A DNA stretch of 13,522 nt from Coxiellaceae bacterium (GCA_014238445.1 JABABC010000220.1:1-13522), one strand, 5' to 3'. Shown: positions 1-6,967, counted from the stretch's first letter. Notes: generated from the sequence alone by a model not told the origin. Translations and numbers: made by a program.

Positions 1-44
1 TCTTTCTGCTTAAAAATGTCCTTCATAGATTGAAGAACCTCTTC
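1..44 (-). other. Open reading continuing past the stop of the 45-785 gene, or start of a downstream gene
   Basis: Read leftward directly after the TGA at 47-45, the same frame stays open to the window edge and encodes EEVLQSMKDIFKQK, a plausible helical sequence. An ATG at 26-24 could begin a separate gene (MKDIFKQK...), with AGAGG at 42-38 as a ribosome binding site, although the 11-base gap is long. Alternatively the frame is the remnant of a longer upstream protein interrupted by the TGA. The window ends before this can be settled. Confidence 0.3.
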
Positions 45-785
45 TCAAGGATCTTTTTCACTACCCCGTGTGGCTACGCTCGCTTGACACTTTTGGGGGG
101 CATTTTTGGTGTTATAGTCATTACACAACGTCCTAACATCCACTTCTTGAAGTGGATAGGTTGTTTGGTTTGCATCCGTAAGTAAAGGATTTTTTTTATC
201 ATCGACGTCATGAAATGTTTTTGTGCTATTATCTTTTGAAAATTTTTCACAATGTTCTCTAATAGCCTTCTTATGAGAATCGTCAAATTCTTTTGAACTT
301 TTTTCATCGATATTGAACTCTCTAAAATTAGCAAATGATGTGAGTCCAGCCTGAGTTAATAAACCATTCTCTTCCTGTTTTTTCAACCACTGAAAAATGC
401 TTTGAACACACTTTAAACCAACCAATTTTGCCAAAAGACCATGCCACTCGTGCTCATTGACAACCTTCTCTAGACCTAACGTATCATTCACCATCTTAGA
501 TAAGTTAGGTTCAAGCAAACCACAACGCTGCGCAATTAAAGCCGCCATCTTTTGAAGTTTCTCATCCTCGAGAGAAATTAAAACTGTGCCTGATGAAGAG
601 GCTGGTGACGATTTAGAATTTTTTTTACCTGCGTCCAAGATGGCTAGCTTAATCACAGAAACATCACTGCCTGAATCAAATTCTTCACCGGGCTTTGAAA
701 TAGCCTTTAACGCACGATAACCACAGGTCCAGCCATCCTTTTGGACCGTTTTAGGTGGTATGTATTGATATGTTATATTTACCAT
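45..785 (-). CDS. Orphan protein with N-terminal GWxCGYR motif; candidate cysteine protease-like secreted effector
   Basis: A 246-aa soluble protein without signal peptide or membrane segment; I do not recognise the whole protein. Near the N-terminus, residues 17-24 read DGWTCGYR, with Cys21 followed by a likely helix (ALKAI). This resembles the active-site block of UFM1-specific proteases (peptidase C78, GWGCGYR) and, more loosely, other CA-clan cysteine proteases in which the nucleophile starts a helix. The downstream C78 Asp-Pro-His element is not visible. His residues occur around 112-116 (HEWH) and in the charged region near 170-205, but none can be assigned as catalytic. The rest is charged, Lys/Glu/Asp-rich and probably helical. 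The start is supported by AGGG at 796-793, 7 bases upstream. A PmrA-box-like repeat lies 88 bases upstream, so a regulated Dot/Icm-type effector is a reasonable inference, not a demonstration. The last 15-20 codons are more GC-rich than the rest. Confidence 0.6.
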   Translation of the reverse strand: MVNITYQYIPPKTVQKDGWTCGYRALKAISKPGEEFDSGSDVSVIKLAILDAGKKNSKSSPASSSGTVLISLEDEKLQKMAALIAQRCGLLEPNLSKMVNDTLGLEKVVNEHEWHGLLAKLVGLKCVQSIFQWLKKQEENGLLTQAGLTSFANFREFNIDEKSSKEFDDSHKKAIREHCEKFSKDNSTKTFHDVDDKKNPLLTDANQTTYPLQEVDVRTLCNDYNTKNAPQKCQASVATRGSEKDP

Positions 786-857
786 AATTCAGCCCTACAA
801 CAGTGTTAGCTCATATTGTTAACGTTATCTAACTAACAGACTATTTATTCTTTTTTA

Positions 858-863
858 ATTTTA
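858..863 (-). promoter_or_regulatory. Candidate -10 element for the 45-785 gene
   Basis: On the minus strand 863-858 reads TAAAAT, five of six matches to TATAAT. It lies 10 bases downstream of the PmrA-like repeat, the geometry expected for an activator bound over the -35 region. It would give a leader of roughly 65 bases. The surrounding DNA is very AT-rich, so specificity is modest. Confidence 0.35.
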
Positions 864-873
864 ACAAACAATT

Positions 874-890
874 GTTAAGAAACTCTTAAA
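874..890 (-). promoter_or_regulatory. PmrA-box-like direct repeat upstream of the GWxCGYR gene
   Basis: Read leftward, 890-874 is TTTAAG-AGTTT-CTTAAC. This matches the PmrA consensus YTTAAK-N5-YTTAAK at every defined position except the last base (C in place of G/T). The TTAA-N7-TTAA spacing is also that of the Legionella/Coxiella PmrA site. The site ends 88 bases before the start codon. Binding by a PmrA-type response regulator is inferred. Confidence 0.5.
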
Positions 891-1029
891 TCTCAGCGGG
901 TTGAGCGGAAAAAGACACTGAATCAATGAAAGAAAGCTAATCTGCGTAATATTCTAATTAATAGGATTGAAAACAAAGACATAGTGGTGGATTTAAACCC
1001 TGCAAGACAATGCCCAGCGGGTACAAAAG

Positions 1030-1106
<77 letters not shown>

Positions 1107-1126
1107 CCTCAATAGAACGGGTCTCT

Positions 1127-1154
1127 ATTATCTGTGATTTATCCAAGAGTGCAA
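1127..1154 (-). promoter_or_regulatory. Candidate promoter of tRNA-Ile2
   Basis: On the minus strand, TTGCAC (1154-1149) and GATAAT (1132-1127) are separated by 16 bases, and a GC-containing discriminator (GACCCG) follows, as is common in stable RNA promoters. Transcription would start roughly 15 bases before the mature tRNA. The -35 match is weak. Confidence 0.4.
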
Positions 1155-1264
1155 GTGTTTTCAATGCGATAGCACAGGATTCACTCGATTGACCACTCCC
1201 CAACTTAGATTTCAGTCACTGATATGGCATACTGGCCGCCATGAATAACAAACAAGGACGCATC

Positions 1265-1747
1265 ATGATAAACACCTCACTGGAACACGCCCAACAATCC
1301 CTTGACCACTTTGCCAATGAACAAGTCCCGATGATTGGTTTTTGCACGCCCACATTGATTGATATTTCCGCCAAACACTGCGAAGTGATGTTGCCACTCA
1401 ATGAACGCACGCAAAATCATTTAGCCTGTTTATATTTTGGGGCACTGTCTGTTGGAGCTGATATCACGGGAGGGTTTTTAGCGATGATGGCCATTCAGCA
1501 ATCACAACAACCCATTGAATTACTCTTCAAAGACTTCACCGCTGATTTCAAACGACGCGCGAATGGTGACACACATTTTGTGTGTCATGAGGGTGAACAG
1601 ATTCAATCCATGATTCAAACCACCTTAGACACTGGAGAACGCGTCAACCATCCACTCACTATCACCGCACACGTACCCTCACTGTCTGATAAACCCGTGG
1701 CTCAATTCACACTCACCCTCTCACTGAAGTACAGACCCACAACGTAA
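1265..1747 (+). CDS. DUF4442 / hotdog-fold thioesterase-like protein
   Basis: A 160-aa cytosolic protein resembling the DUF4442 branch of the hotdog-fold (PaaI-like) acyl-CoA thioesterase superfamily. The central segment from NHLACLYFGAL (residues 51-61) through GADITGG corresponds to the hotdog helix entry, where substrate-binding residues usually lie. The following KDFTADFKRRANGD matches the strand that packs beneath it. An acyl-thioester substrate is likely but unknown. The ATG at 1265 is preferred over the in-frame ATG at 1241 because AAGGA at 1254-1258 sits 6 bases before it, whereas nothing like a ribosome binding site precedes 1241. It follows the divergent tRNA gene and is separated from the next gene by 89 bases containing a possible promoter, so it may be transcribed alone. 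The family call rests on pattern recognition. Confidence 0.72.
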   Translation: MINTSLEHAQQSLDHFANEQVPMIGFCTPTLIDISAKHCEVMLPLNERTQNHLACLYFGALSVGADITGGFLAMMAIQQSQQPIELLFKDFTADFKRRANGDTHFVCHEGEQIQSMIQTTLDTGERVNHPLTITAHVPSLSDKPVAQFTLTLSLKYRPTT

Positions 1748-1767
1748 ATACTGATCACAATCAGCAC

Positions 1768-1796
1768 TTTATCCGCCGCCCGATACCCGCTACACT
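1768..1796 (+). promoter_or_regulatory. Weak candidate promoter for the FUSC-type gene
   Basis: TTTATC (1768-1773) and TACACT (1791-1796) are separated by exactly 17 bases. Matches to the sigma-70 consensus are only 3/6 and 4/6. If real, transcription would begin near 1803, placing the inverted repeat at 1802-1829 at the very start of the transcript or over the start site. Confidence 0.25.
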
Positions 1797-1801
1797 AAAC
1801 A

Positions 1802-1829
1802 CGTGCTATACCATTAACGGTATAGCTCG
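1802..1829. repeat. Inverted repeat in the leader of the FUSC-type gene
   Basis: GCTATACC (1805-1812) and GGTATAGC (1819-1826) are perfect inverted arms around ATTAAC. The arms extend to 11 bases (1802-1812 and 1819-1829) with one T-T mismatch. The repeat lies between the candidate promoter and the ribosome binding site GGGGA (1831-1835). It could be an operator for a dimeric repressor or an RNA hairpin affecting translation. No T-run follows, so it is not a terminator. Confidence 0.55.
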
Positions 1830-1839
1830 CGGGGAAATG

Positions 1840-2907
1840 ATGAACTCTAAACTCAAACAATATTATTACGAGCATCAAGAAAACACGATTCATACACTGA
1901 AATACGTCCTCGCTTTCCTTTTAGGCTATGGTGCTATGCAATTTCTGCCTGAAGGCAAATCACAATGGGTGATTATCACCATCGCCGTACTCATGGGCTC
2001 TCAAAACATCATTGGTTTACAGGTTAATCGTGCCTTGCTTCGCTTACTCGGAACCATTGTTGGTGCAGGCCTAGGATTACTCGCCATCACCTTACCGCAT
2101 ACACCCTACATCATCATTACCTCCATTATTGTGGCATCCGTTTTTTTCTCAGTGATTACTTATGGGGAAAATGACCTCAACTATGTGGGCACGCTCGGCA
2201 TGGCCACCTTCGCTATGATCGCATTAACCACCACACCCTCATACATTGCTGCTGGCTTTCGCGTGATTGATATTATACTGGGTATTTTAATCAGCTTATT
2301 TGTTTCTAAATTTATTTTTCCACTGAATTCACGACGCGCCTTTGTGATTGCCACGGCTCGCAACTGCAAACAACTGCATGCTTTCATCCACCAAGTCTTT
2401 ATCGAGGGCATTGAACGTCGCAACAACACGGAGCTGGTCCAACTGGATGCCAAAATCAGTAAAACGCTGTTCAAACAGCGTCAAATCATTAAAGGTATGC
2501 AATATGAATCTTTCCGTAAAAACATCCTTAAACAGGAACTGTTATTAATCATTCGTTATCAGCGCGCCATCTTTCACTATGTCCTCTTTATTGACACCGC
2601 TGTCTCTGATGGAAAACGCAACACACCCATTATCATGGCAACACTCGCGCCCTACATTAAAGACTACATGCAGGACCTCATGCAGCTGCTACAGGACATT
2701 GAGATTGAACAGCTCGCCACACAAAAAGAAAGCCAGCTCAGTGCGCTGACTGAAAAACAAATGACTGCCTCAACAGCACTGGATGCCTTTAATTTAGAAG
2801 AAGAGAAACACCAACAAGCAGACGCTATCGCTTTTACCATGAATCGAATCAATCACTGCTGCAAGCAACTACTTACCACCTGGGATAGAGTCATTCAATC
2901 AAAATAA
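1840..2907 (+). CDS. FUSC-family (aromatic acid exporter-like) inner-membrane protein
   Basis: A 355-aa protein. The N-terminal half (about residues 20-165) has six hydrophobic segments with short, mostly Gly-bearing loops, and includes the block WVIITIAVLMGSQNIIG and a following RALLRLLGTIVGAGLG. This is the characteristic first-repeat layout of the fusaric-acid-resistance/aromatic acid exporter family (FUSC_2). The remaining 190 residues are polar, charged and helical, presumably cytoplasmic. Known relatives export aromatic acids or related compounds; substrate and direction here cannot be read. It is about half the length of full-size AaeB/YccS proteins, so it would act as an oligomer. Two adjacent ATGs exist (1837, 1840). 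The second lies at a better distance from GGGGA (1831-1835). An inverted repeat just upstream suggests regulation. Confidence 0.75.
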   Translation: MNSKLKQYYYEHQENTIHTLKYVLAFLLGYGAMQFLPEGKSQWVIITIAVLMGSQNIIGLQVNRALLRLLGTIVGAGLGLLAITLPHTPYIIITSIIVASVFFSVITYGENDLNYVGTLGMATFAMIALTTTPSYIAAGFRVIDIILGILISLFVSKFIFPLNSRRAFVIATARNCKQLHAFIHQVFIEGIERRNNTELVQLDAKISKTLFKQRQIIKGMQYESFRKNILKQELLLIIRYQRAIFHYVLFIDTAVSDGKRNTPIIMATLAPYIKDYMQDLMQLLQDIEIEQLATQKESQLSALTEKQMTASTALDAFNLEEEKHQQADAIAFTMNRINHCCKQLLTTWDRVIQSK

Positions 2908-2973
2908 TACCCTCTATATCGCCTGCACTGATGAGTGCTCGCATAGACTCAGCTAATAAGGAAATTAGAGAAA

Positions 2974-4317
2974 ATGATCCAGCACCAAAAACCATATCAC
3001 CAACAACTTTACATTTTTCTAATGAGTGTGATCGGATACGTTGCCACTTATGTATTTAACTGCTTCCTAACTCGACATATGCTTCCTAATAACTATGGTG
3101 CTATTTCTGCATCCATCTCACTATTGACTATCTTGGGAACGCTCTCACTGATTGGCACAGACACCACCTCAAAAAAATACCTCGCTCAATACCTGTTTGA
3201 CAATGAGACCTCTCACACCCATCATTTCCTGCATTGGTCATCGCGGTTAATGATCAAAAACAGTCTTTTTTTAATTATCATCGACCTGTTGTTAATAGCC
3301 AGTATTTTCACTGTAGAACACTTCACCAACTATTATGACCCTCGCATCTATATCACATTTTTCTTTATCTTATTCTCGCCTTTTTCTGCCTGCATCTTAT
3401 TAATCAGTGCTTATTTTTCTTCTTTACAACGCAACACCCTCGCTACCTTCATCGAAAACTCAGCGTTGAATGTCTTCTTGCTCGGTATTGCTTGTTTATT
3501 CTTAATAAACCCAGTGTATACTTTTGGTATCAAACCGGCCTTCGTATTTTACGGTATTAGTTATTTAGTCCTTTCAATCATTACTGTGATCATTTGTCAT
3601 TACTTTTATCAAAAGAAAAAAGTTGCGCTATTTAAATATTGGAATCAAACCATTCCCAATAAACTACGATCCAGCTGGTTAAAATCGTCACTCAAAATTG
3701 CCCTGTTTAATATGACCACGGTCATCATTATACAATCCGATATTTTAATTATTTTTACATCCTCTTTTTTTATTCACGACTATAAACACTCGCACCAAAC
3801 TGCGCTGTTTGCCGTTGCCAATGTTATCTCTCAAGCTATGTGGCTGATTGTCAGCAACAGCTATAATGCCGTTTCCCCCCTAACTTCCAGTCATTTTAAG
3901 GATCCTGAAAAATGCCGGTCTCTTAATCGCGTTATCCTAAAATCGACTATAACGGGCGTCCCTCTAACAATAGCTATGTTTTTAATCATTATCTGTTTTG
4001 GCCATGTTTTTTTAAATCACTTCGGGTCACAATTTACATCAGCTTATACGACACTTATCATCTTATGCGTATCACCGTTAGTCTATATGCTACTGGGCTA
4101 TAGCTCTAACGGCTTAAAATACACTGGACACGAAGATTCAGCTTTGAAAATATCAATCTATAGCTTAATCATTTTTTATATCATCTGCCCAATACTCACC
4201 ATCCGGTATGGCATGATTGGCACCGCCATCAGTGATGTTATCATTTGGCTGATTATTGGCGTTGCCTCGAACGTTACCTTGCAACGAAAAACTAACATTC
4301 GCTCTTGGGGATGTTAA
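2974..4317 (+). CDS. MOP-superfamily polysaccharide flippase (Wzx/RfbX-like)
   Basis: A 447-aa highly hydrophobic protein with about 12 predicted membrane segments from the first residues (LYIFLMSVIGYVATYVF) to the end. The N-terminal FLTRHMLPNNYGAISASISL, where a conserved Tyr-Gly follows the first loop, and the Gly/Asn/Ser-containing later helices (LGYSSNGLKYTGHEDSALKI near residue 375) are typical of the polysaccharide transport branch (PST, Polysacc_synt) of the MATE/MOP superfamily. Such proteins flip lipid-linked sugars from the cytoplasmic to the periplasmic face. No glycosyltransferase is adjacent, so its glycan cannot be named; it could serve the lipid-linked sugar cassette further right, but this is speculation. 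AAGGA at about 2958-2962 lies rather far from the ATG; an AGAGA nearer the start may serve. The gene is noticeably more AT-rich than its neighbours, which could reflect transfer or simply Leu/Ile/Phe richness. Confidence 0.75.
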   Translation: MIQHQKPYHQQLYIFLMSVIGYVATYVFNCFLTRHMLPNNYGAISASISLLTILGTLSLIGTDTTSKKYLAQYLFDNETSHTHHFLHWSSRLMIKNSLFLIIIDLLLIASIFTVEHFTNYYDPRIYITFFFILFSPFSACILLISAYFSSLQRNTLATFIENSALNVFLLGIACLFLINPVYTFGIKPAFVFYGISYLVLSIITVIICHYFYQKKKVALFKYWNQTIPNKLRSSWLKSSLKIALFNMTTVIIIQSDILIIFTSSFFIHDYKHSHQTALFAVANVISQAMWLIVSNSYNAVSPLTSSHFKDPEKCRSLNRVILKSTITGVPLTIAMFLIIICFGHVFLNHFGSQFTSAYTTLIILCVSPLVYMLLGYSSNGLKYTGHEDSALKISIYSLIIFYIICPILTIRYGMIGTAISDVIIWLIIGVASNVTLQRKTNIRSWGC

Positions 4318-4351
4318 GGCGCTAACAACATTAACTCCGCGGTTAACATAA

Positions 4352-4367
4352 AACGCAACTTAGCGTT
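4352..4367 (-). terminator. Weak hairpin after the O-methyltransferase gene
   Basis: AACGC (4352-4356) and GCGTT (4363-4367) form a 5-bp stem around a 6-base loop, 2 bases beyond the leftward stop codon. On the minus strand the stem runs into GCGTTTTAT, a short T-run. It could terminate the leftward transcript but is marginal. It sits between two convergent genes. Confidence 0.3.
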
Positions 4368-4369
4368 AT

Positions 4370-5032
4370 CTAATGTTTACACACCAGTAATAACCCACTG
4401 GCTAATGGCAAACAACTTGACCAAACGCGTTTATCTTGTGTGACTTGTTGATTCAACGCATGTAATGCTCGTGCTGCTGGAGAGGATTGCTGATACGTAT
4501 GCTCACCAATCCATAACGCATTATCCAATACCATCACACCACCGGGGCGCAATAAAGATAATGCTAGCTCGTAATAAGCAGGGTAATGCACTTTATCCGC
4601 ATCAACGAATATCAAATCCATCGAGCCGGCCTTCCCTTCGTCTAACAAACCCTGCAAGGTCTCTACTGCAGGTGCTATTCGAACATCAATCCGATCAGCA
4701 ACACCCGCTTCCTCCCAAAAAGGCTGCCCAACCACTAACCATTCATCTGACTTATCACAGGCTATCAGGCAACCATCGACACCCATCGCATCAGCCATCA
4801 TCAACGTAGCGTGCCCGGTGTAAACACCCACCTCAACAATACGCGTAGCTGACAACATTTTAACCAACAAGGCCAGAAACTGCACTTGCTCAGGAGTGGT
4901 TAACCATTGAGCAAAAGAAACGTGTGCTTGTGTATGCTGATATAAGGCGTGAGCCACGGGGTGCTTACGGACACAATGATCAACCAGGTAATCTCCTACC
5001 TCAGTCAATAATAAGGGGTTTGGATTGTTCAT
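4370..5032 (-). CDS. Class I SAM-dependent O-methyltransferase (CCoAOMT-like, cation-dependent)
   Basis: A 220-aa cytosolic enzyme of the Methyltransf_3/caffeoyl-CoA O-methyltransferase family, of the usual length for bacterial members. SAM-binding motif I is RIVEVGVYTGHATLMMA (residues 64-80). The catalytic and metal-site signature follows as FVDADK (142-147) and LDNALW (169-174). By analogy with plant CCoAOMT, Asp144, Asp170 and Asn171 would bind the divalent cation. An SGLLLVCK strand ends the fold. Bacterial relatives methylate catechol-like or phenolic hydroxyls, and some act on tRNA, so the substrate remains open. The start is supported by GAGGA at 5041-5037, 4-5 bases before the ATG. 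It is divergent from yebC across 85 bases, and convergent with the flippase gene. Confidence 0.85.
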   Translation of the reverse strand: MNNPNPLLLTEVGDYLVDHCVRKHPVAHALYQHTQAHVSFAQWLTTPEQVQFLALLVKMLSATRIVEVGVYTGHATLMMADAMGVDGCLIACDKSDEWLVVGQPFWEEAGVADRIDVRIAPAVETLQGLLDEGKAGSMDLIFVDADKVHYPAYYELALSLLRPGGVMVLDNALWIGEHTYQQSSPAARALHALNQQVTQDKRVWSSCLPLASGLLLVCKH

Positions 5033-5117
5033 AGATTCCTCAAAAGCGCTTTAATTGGGCCCATTTTATGATAGTATTCGCTCTCTTTTTGGCAAGAGCA
5101 TACGAGGGTATATCACC

Positions 5118-5873
5118 ATGGCAGGGCATAGTAAGTGGCATAATATTCAACATCGCAAAGGGGCGCAAGACGCCAAGCGTGGCAAATTATTCACCAAACT
5201 GATTCGTGAGATCGTGGTCGCTGCTAAAATGGGAGATCCTGATCCTACTAATAACCCCCGATTACGCACCGCTGTTGACAAAGCCCTCAGTGGCAACATG
5301 ACCAAAGACACCATCCAACGCGCTATTAAACGCGGTGCTGGCGGTGATGGTGAAGCTGACATGATGGAAATTCGTTATGAAGGTTATGGCCCTAATGGCG
5401 TTGCTATTATCGTTGACTGCTTAACCGATAATAAAAATCGTACGGTTGCTGAAGTACGCCATGCCTTCAATAAATACGGCGGCAACTTAGGTACAGCAGG
5501 ATCAGTGGCTTATATCTTTGAAAAGAAAGGCATTATCATCTTCTCCAGCCCTCAAGATGAAGACACCCTCATTGAGGCAGCTATAGAAGCCGGTGCTGTT
5601 GATGCGATTACCCATGATGATCAATCCATGGAAATTATGACTGAAGCCGATGATTTAGTGACGGTCAAAGAAACTTTAATAGCCGCTGAGCTGTTACCGG
5701 ATCATGCCGAGGTCACCCTAGTCGCCTCCAACCAAATCCATGTAAACTTTGATCAAGCTCAAACCTTGCTTAAGCTATCGGATGTCTTAGACGACCTCGA
5801 CGACGTTCAAAATGTCTATACGAATGCTGATATTTCAGAAGAAGTCTTAGAACAACTGCAATCCCTTTCATAA
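5118..5873 (+). CDS. yebC: YebC/TACO1-family translation or regulatory factor
   Basis: A 251-aa protein beginning MAGHSKWHNIQHRKGAQD, the hallmark N-terminus of the YebC/PmpR/TACO1 family. The conserved NPRLRTAVDKAL, KDTIQRAIKRG and YEGYGPNGVAIIVDCLTDN blocks follow, then the acidic C-terminal domains ending near DVLDDLDDVQNVYTNAD. Family members were long described as DNA-binding regulators. The mitochondrial homologue TACO1 and recent work on bacterial YebC point to a ribosome-associated role in easing translation of difficult (e.g. polyproline) sequences. The ATG at 5118 is chosen because it gives the universal MAGHSKW start and has GAGGG at 5104-5108 upstream; an in-frame ATG at 5055 would add 21 residues foreign to the family. 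In many gammaproteobacteria yebC sits next to ruvC; here it is followed 16 bases later by a glycosyltransferase gene, so it may lead this operon. Confidence 0.95.
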   Translation: MAGHSKWHNIQHRKGAQDAKRGKLFTKLIREIVVAAKMGDPDPTNNPRLRTAVDKALSGNMTKDTIQRAIKRGAGGDGEADMMEIRYEGYGPNGVAIIVDCLTDNKNRTVAEVRHAFNKYGGNLGTAGSVAYIFEKKGIIIFSSPQDEDTLIEAAIEAGAVDAITHDDQSMEIMTEADDLVTVKETLIAAELLPDHAEVTLVASNQIHVNFDQAQTLLKLSDVLDDLDDVQNVYTNADISEEVLEQLQSLS

Positions 5874-5889
5874 CTCCAGGAAGACCATC

Positions 5890-6678
5890 ATGAACACAAC
5901 ACCGTTTAACCAAAAACTCTCCATTGTCATTCCAGTACACGATGAAGAAGACTGCATCCCACTATTGATTCAGGCTATCGACACAGCCCTTCCCAGCATA
6001 CTCACTTATGAAATCATTGTGGTGGATGACTGCAGTCGTGATAACACCTGGCAAACCCTGATACAGCTTACTCACCAACACCCCACACTCCGCATACTGC
6101 AACATGCGCATAATGGTGGTCAAAGTGCTGCCGTGATCACTGGCGTGAAAGCAGCCAGCTACCTCTGGATTGCAACACTGGATGGTGATGGTCAAAATAA
6201 CCCTGCCGATATCCCTAAACTTATTGATACACTGCTTCAACAACCCGATCAAACACAAGGCTACATCATTGCTGGCCACCGTGTAGACCGACAAGACAGC
6301 TGGCTAAAAAAATTATCTTCGCGTGTTGCTAATCGTGTTCGTGGCTGGGTCCTCAAAGATAACTGTCCAGATTCAGGCTGCGGTATCAAACTCTTTCCTA
6401 AAGCTGCTTTTTTAGCTTTACCACACTTCAATCACATGCATCGCTTCATTCCAGCCATGTTTTATGCCATGGGCATTCCTACGATTAATGTCCCCGTGCA
6501 ACACCATCAGCGTGAACATGGGCGGTCCAAATACGGATTAAATAACCGACTATGGGTCGGTATCAGTGACATGTTTGGCGTGATTTGGCTAAGGAAACGC
6601 ACCTGCCATATCGCCAGCATTCATACACATCAAACCACAACACAGACAGAGCCTAAACATGAGCACCTTTCTCACTAA
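5890..6678 (+). CDS. GT2 polyprenyl-phosphate glycosyltransferase (DPM/ArnC-like catalytic domain)
   Basis: A 262-aa cytoplasmic GT-A enzyme. It opens with SIVIPVHDEED (residues 11-21), carries EIIVVDDCSRDNT (41-53) for nucleotide binding, LDGDGQNNPADI (97-108) as the metal-binding/catalytic block, SGCGIKLF (162-169) and the HHQREHGRSKYG signature (205-216). These are the motifs of dolichol-/undecaprenyl-phosphate sugar synthases, which load a sugar from a nucleotide donor onto a polyprenyl phosphate. The sugar cannot be read. Unlike ArnC or GtrB it lacks a pair of C-terminal membrane helices; the C-terminus is a His/Thr-rich tail. The adjacent LAB_N protein, whose gene overlaps by 20 bases, may supply the membrane contact (inference). 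AGGA at 5878-5881 supports the start. It is probably co-transcribed with yebC upstream and the cassette downstream. Confidence 0.85.
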   Translation: MNTTPFNQKLSIVIPVHDEEDCIPLLIQAIDTALPSILTYEIIVVDDCSRDNTWQTLIQLTHQHPTLRILQHAHNGGQSAAVITGVKAASYLWIATLDGDGQNNPADIPKLIDTLLQQPDQTQGYIIAGHRVDRQDSWLKKLSSRVANRVRGWVLKDNCPDSGCGIKLFPKAAFLALPHFNHMHRFIPAMFYAMGIPTINVPVQHHQREHGRSKYGLNNRLWVGISDMFGVIWLRKRTCHIASIHTHQTTTQTEPKHEHLSH

Positions 6679-6967
6679 TCATTTCAATACACTCTGGATT
6701 GGCATTGGCCTGATGGGCCAAGCCATGTTTTCTGCGCGCTTCCTAATCCAGTGGTTAGCCAGCGAACGACTTAAAAAAAGCATCGTCCCTGACATGTTTT
6801 GGTATTTCAGTTTAAGCGGTGGGCTCATTCTACTGGCTTATGCCATCCATAAAAAAGACCCCGTCTTTATCCTAGGACAAGGCACTGGCATCCTTATTTA
6901 TTCACGTAATCTCTATTTCATTTACCGTCAACGTTTTCCCACCACACCTCAACGAGAACGATTATGA
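6659..6967 (+). CDS. LAB_N (lipid A biosynthesis N-terminal domain) small membrane protein
   Basis: A 102-aa protein with three hydrophobic segments. It shows the classic LAB_N pattern: W-x-GIGLMGQAMFSARFLIQW, then SER-x-KKS-x-VPDMFWYFSLSGG, LLAYAIHKKDPVFILGQ and IYSRNLYFIYR at the end. The domain occurs at the N-terminus of some LpxB proteins and as a stand-alone protein encoded beside GT2 and ArnT-like genes. Its biochemical role is not established; a membrane partner of the GT2, or a helper in translocating the lipid-linked sugar, is an inference from this linkage. It overlaps the GT2 gene by 20 bases and the next gene by 4 (ATGA), indicating translational coupling. Length is typical for the stand-alone form. 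Confidence 0.88.
   Translation: MSTFLTNHFNTLWIGIGLMGQAMFSARFLIQWLASERLKKSIVPDMFWYFSLSGGLILLAYAIHKKDPVFILGQGTGILIYSRNLYFIYRQRFPTTPQRERL

Larger units (their letters stand above)
786..1029. other. Intergenic region between the orphan gene and tRNA-Ile2
   Basis: There is no convincing gene here. The left half is very AT-rich and holds the PmrA-like repeat, the candidate -10 and a perfect 10-base palindrome AACAATTGTT (868-877). The right half, downstream of the tRNA 3' end, shows no clear intrinsic terminator and no visible repeat of the tRNA 3' end. Confidence 0.6.

Noticed and set aside
895..1022. CAGCGGG occurs at about 895 and again at about 1016.
   Set aside because: A 7-base match with no extension is expected by chance and shows no att-site or repeat structure.
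1241..1264. Upstream in-frame ATG for the DUF4442 gene.
   Set aside because: No ribosome binding site before 1241, whereas AAGGA precedes 1265 at a normal distance; the extra eight codons contain that site.
4321..4350. TTAAC...GTTAA arms after the flippase gene, considered as a PmrA site or terminator.
   Set aside because: The TTAA spacing is 8, not 7, the stem is only 5 bp and no T-run follows.
4465..4809. Long open frame on the plus strand opposite the O-methyltransferase.
   Set aside because: It lies wholly inside a gene with intact family motifs on the other strand and has no ribosome binding site or recognisable protein features.
5055..5117. An upstream in-frame ATG would extend YebC by 21 residues.
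   Set aside because: The family starts with MAGHSKW, encoded at 5118 behind GAGGG; the extension is foreign to the family and lacks a ribosome binding site.
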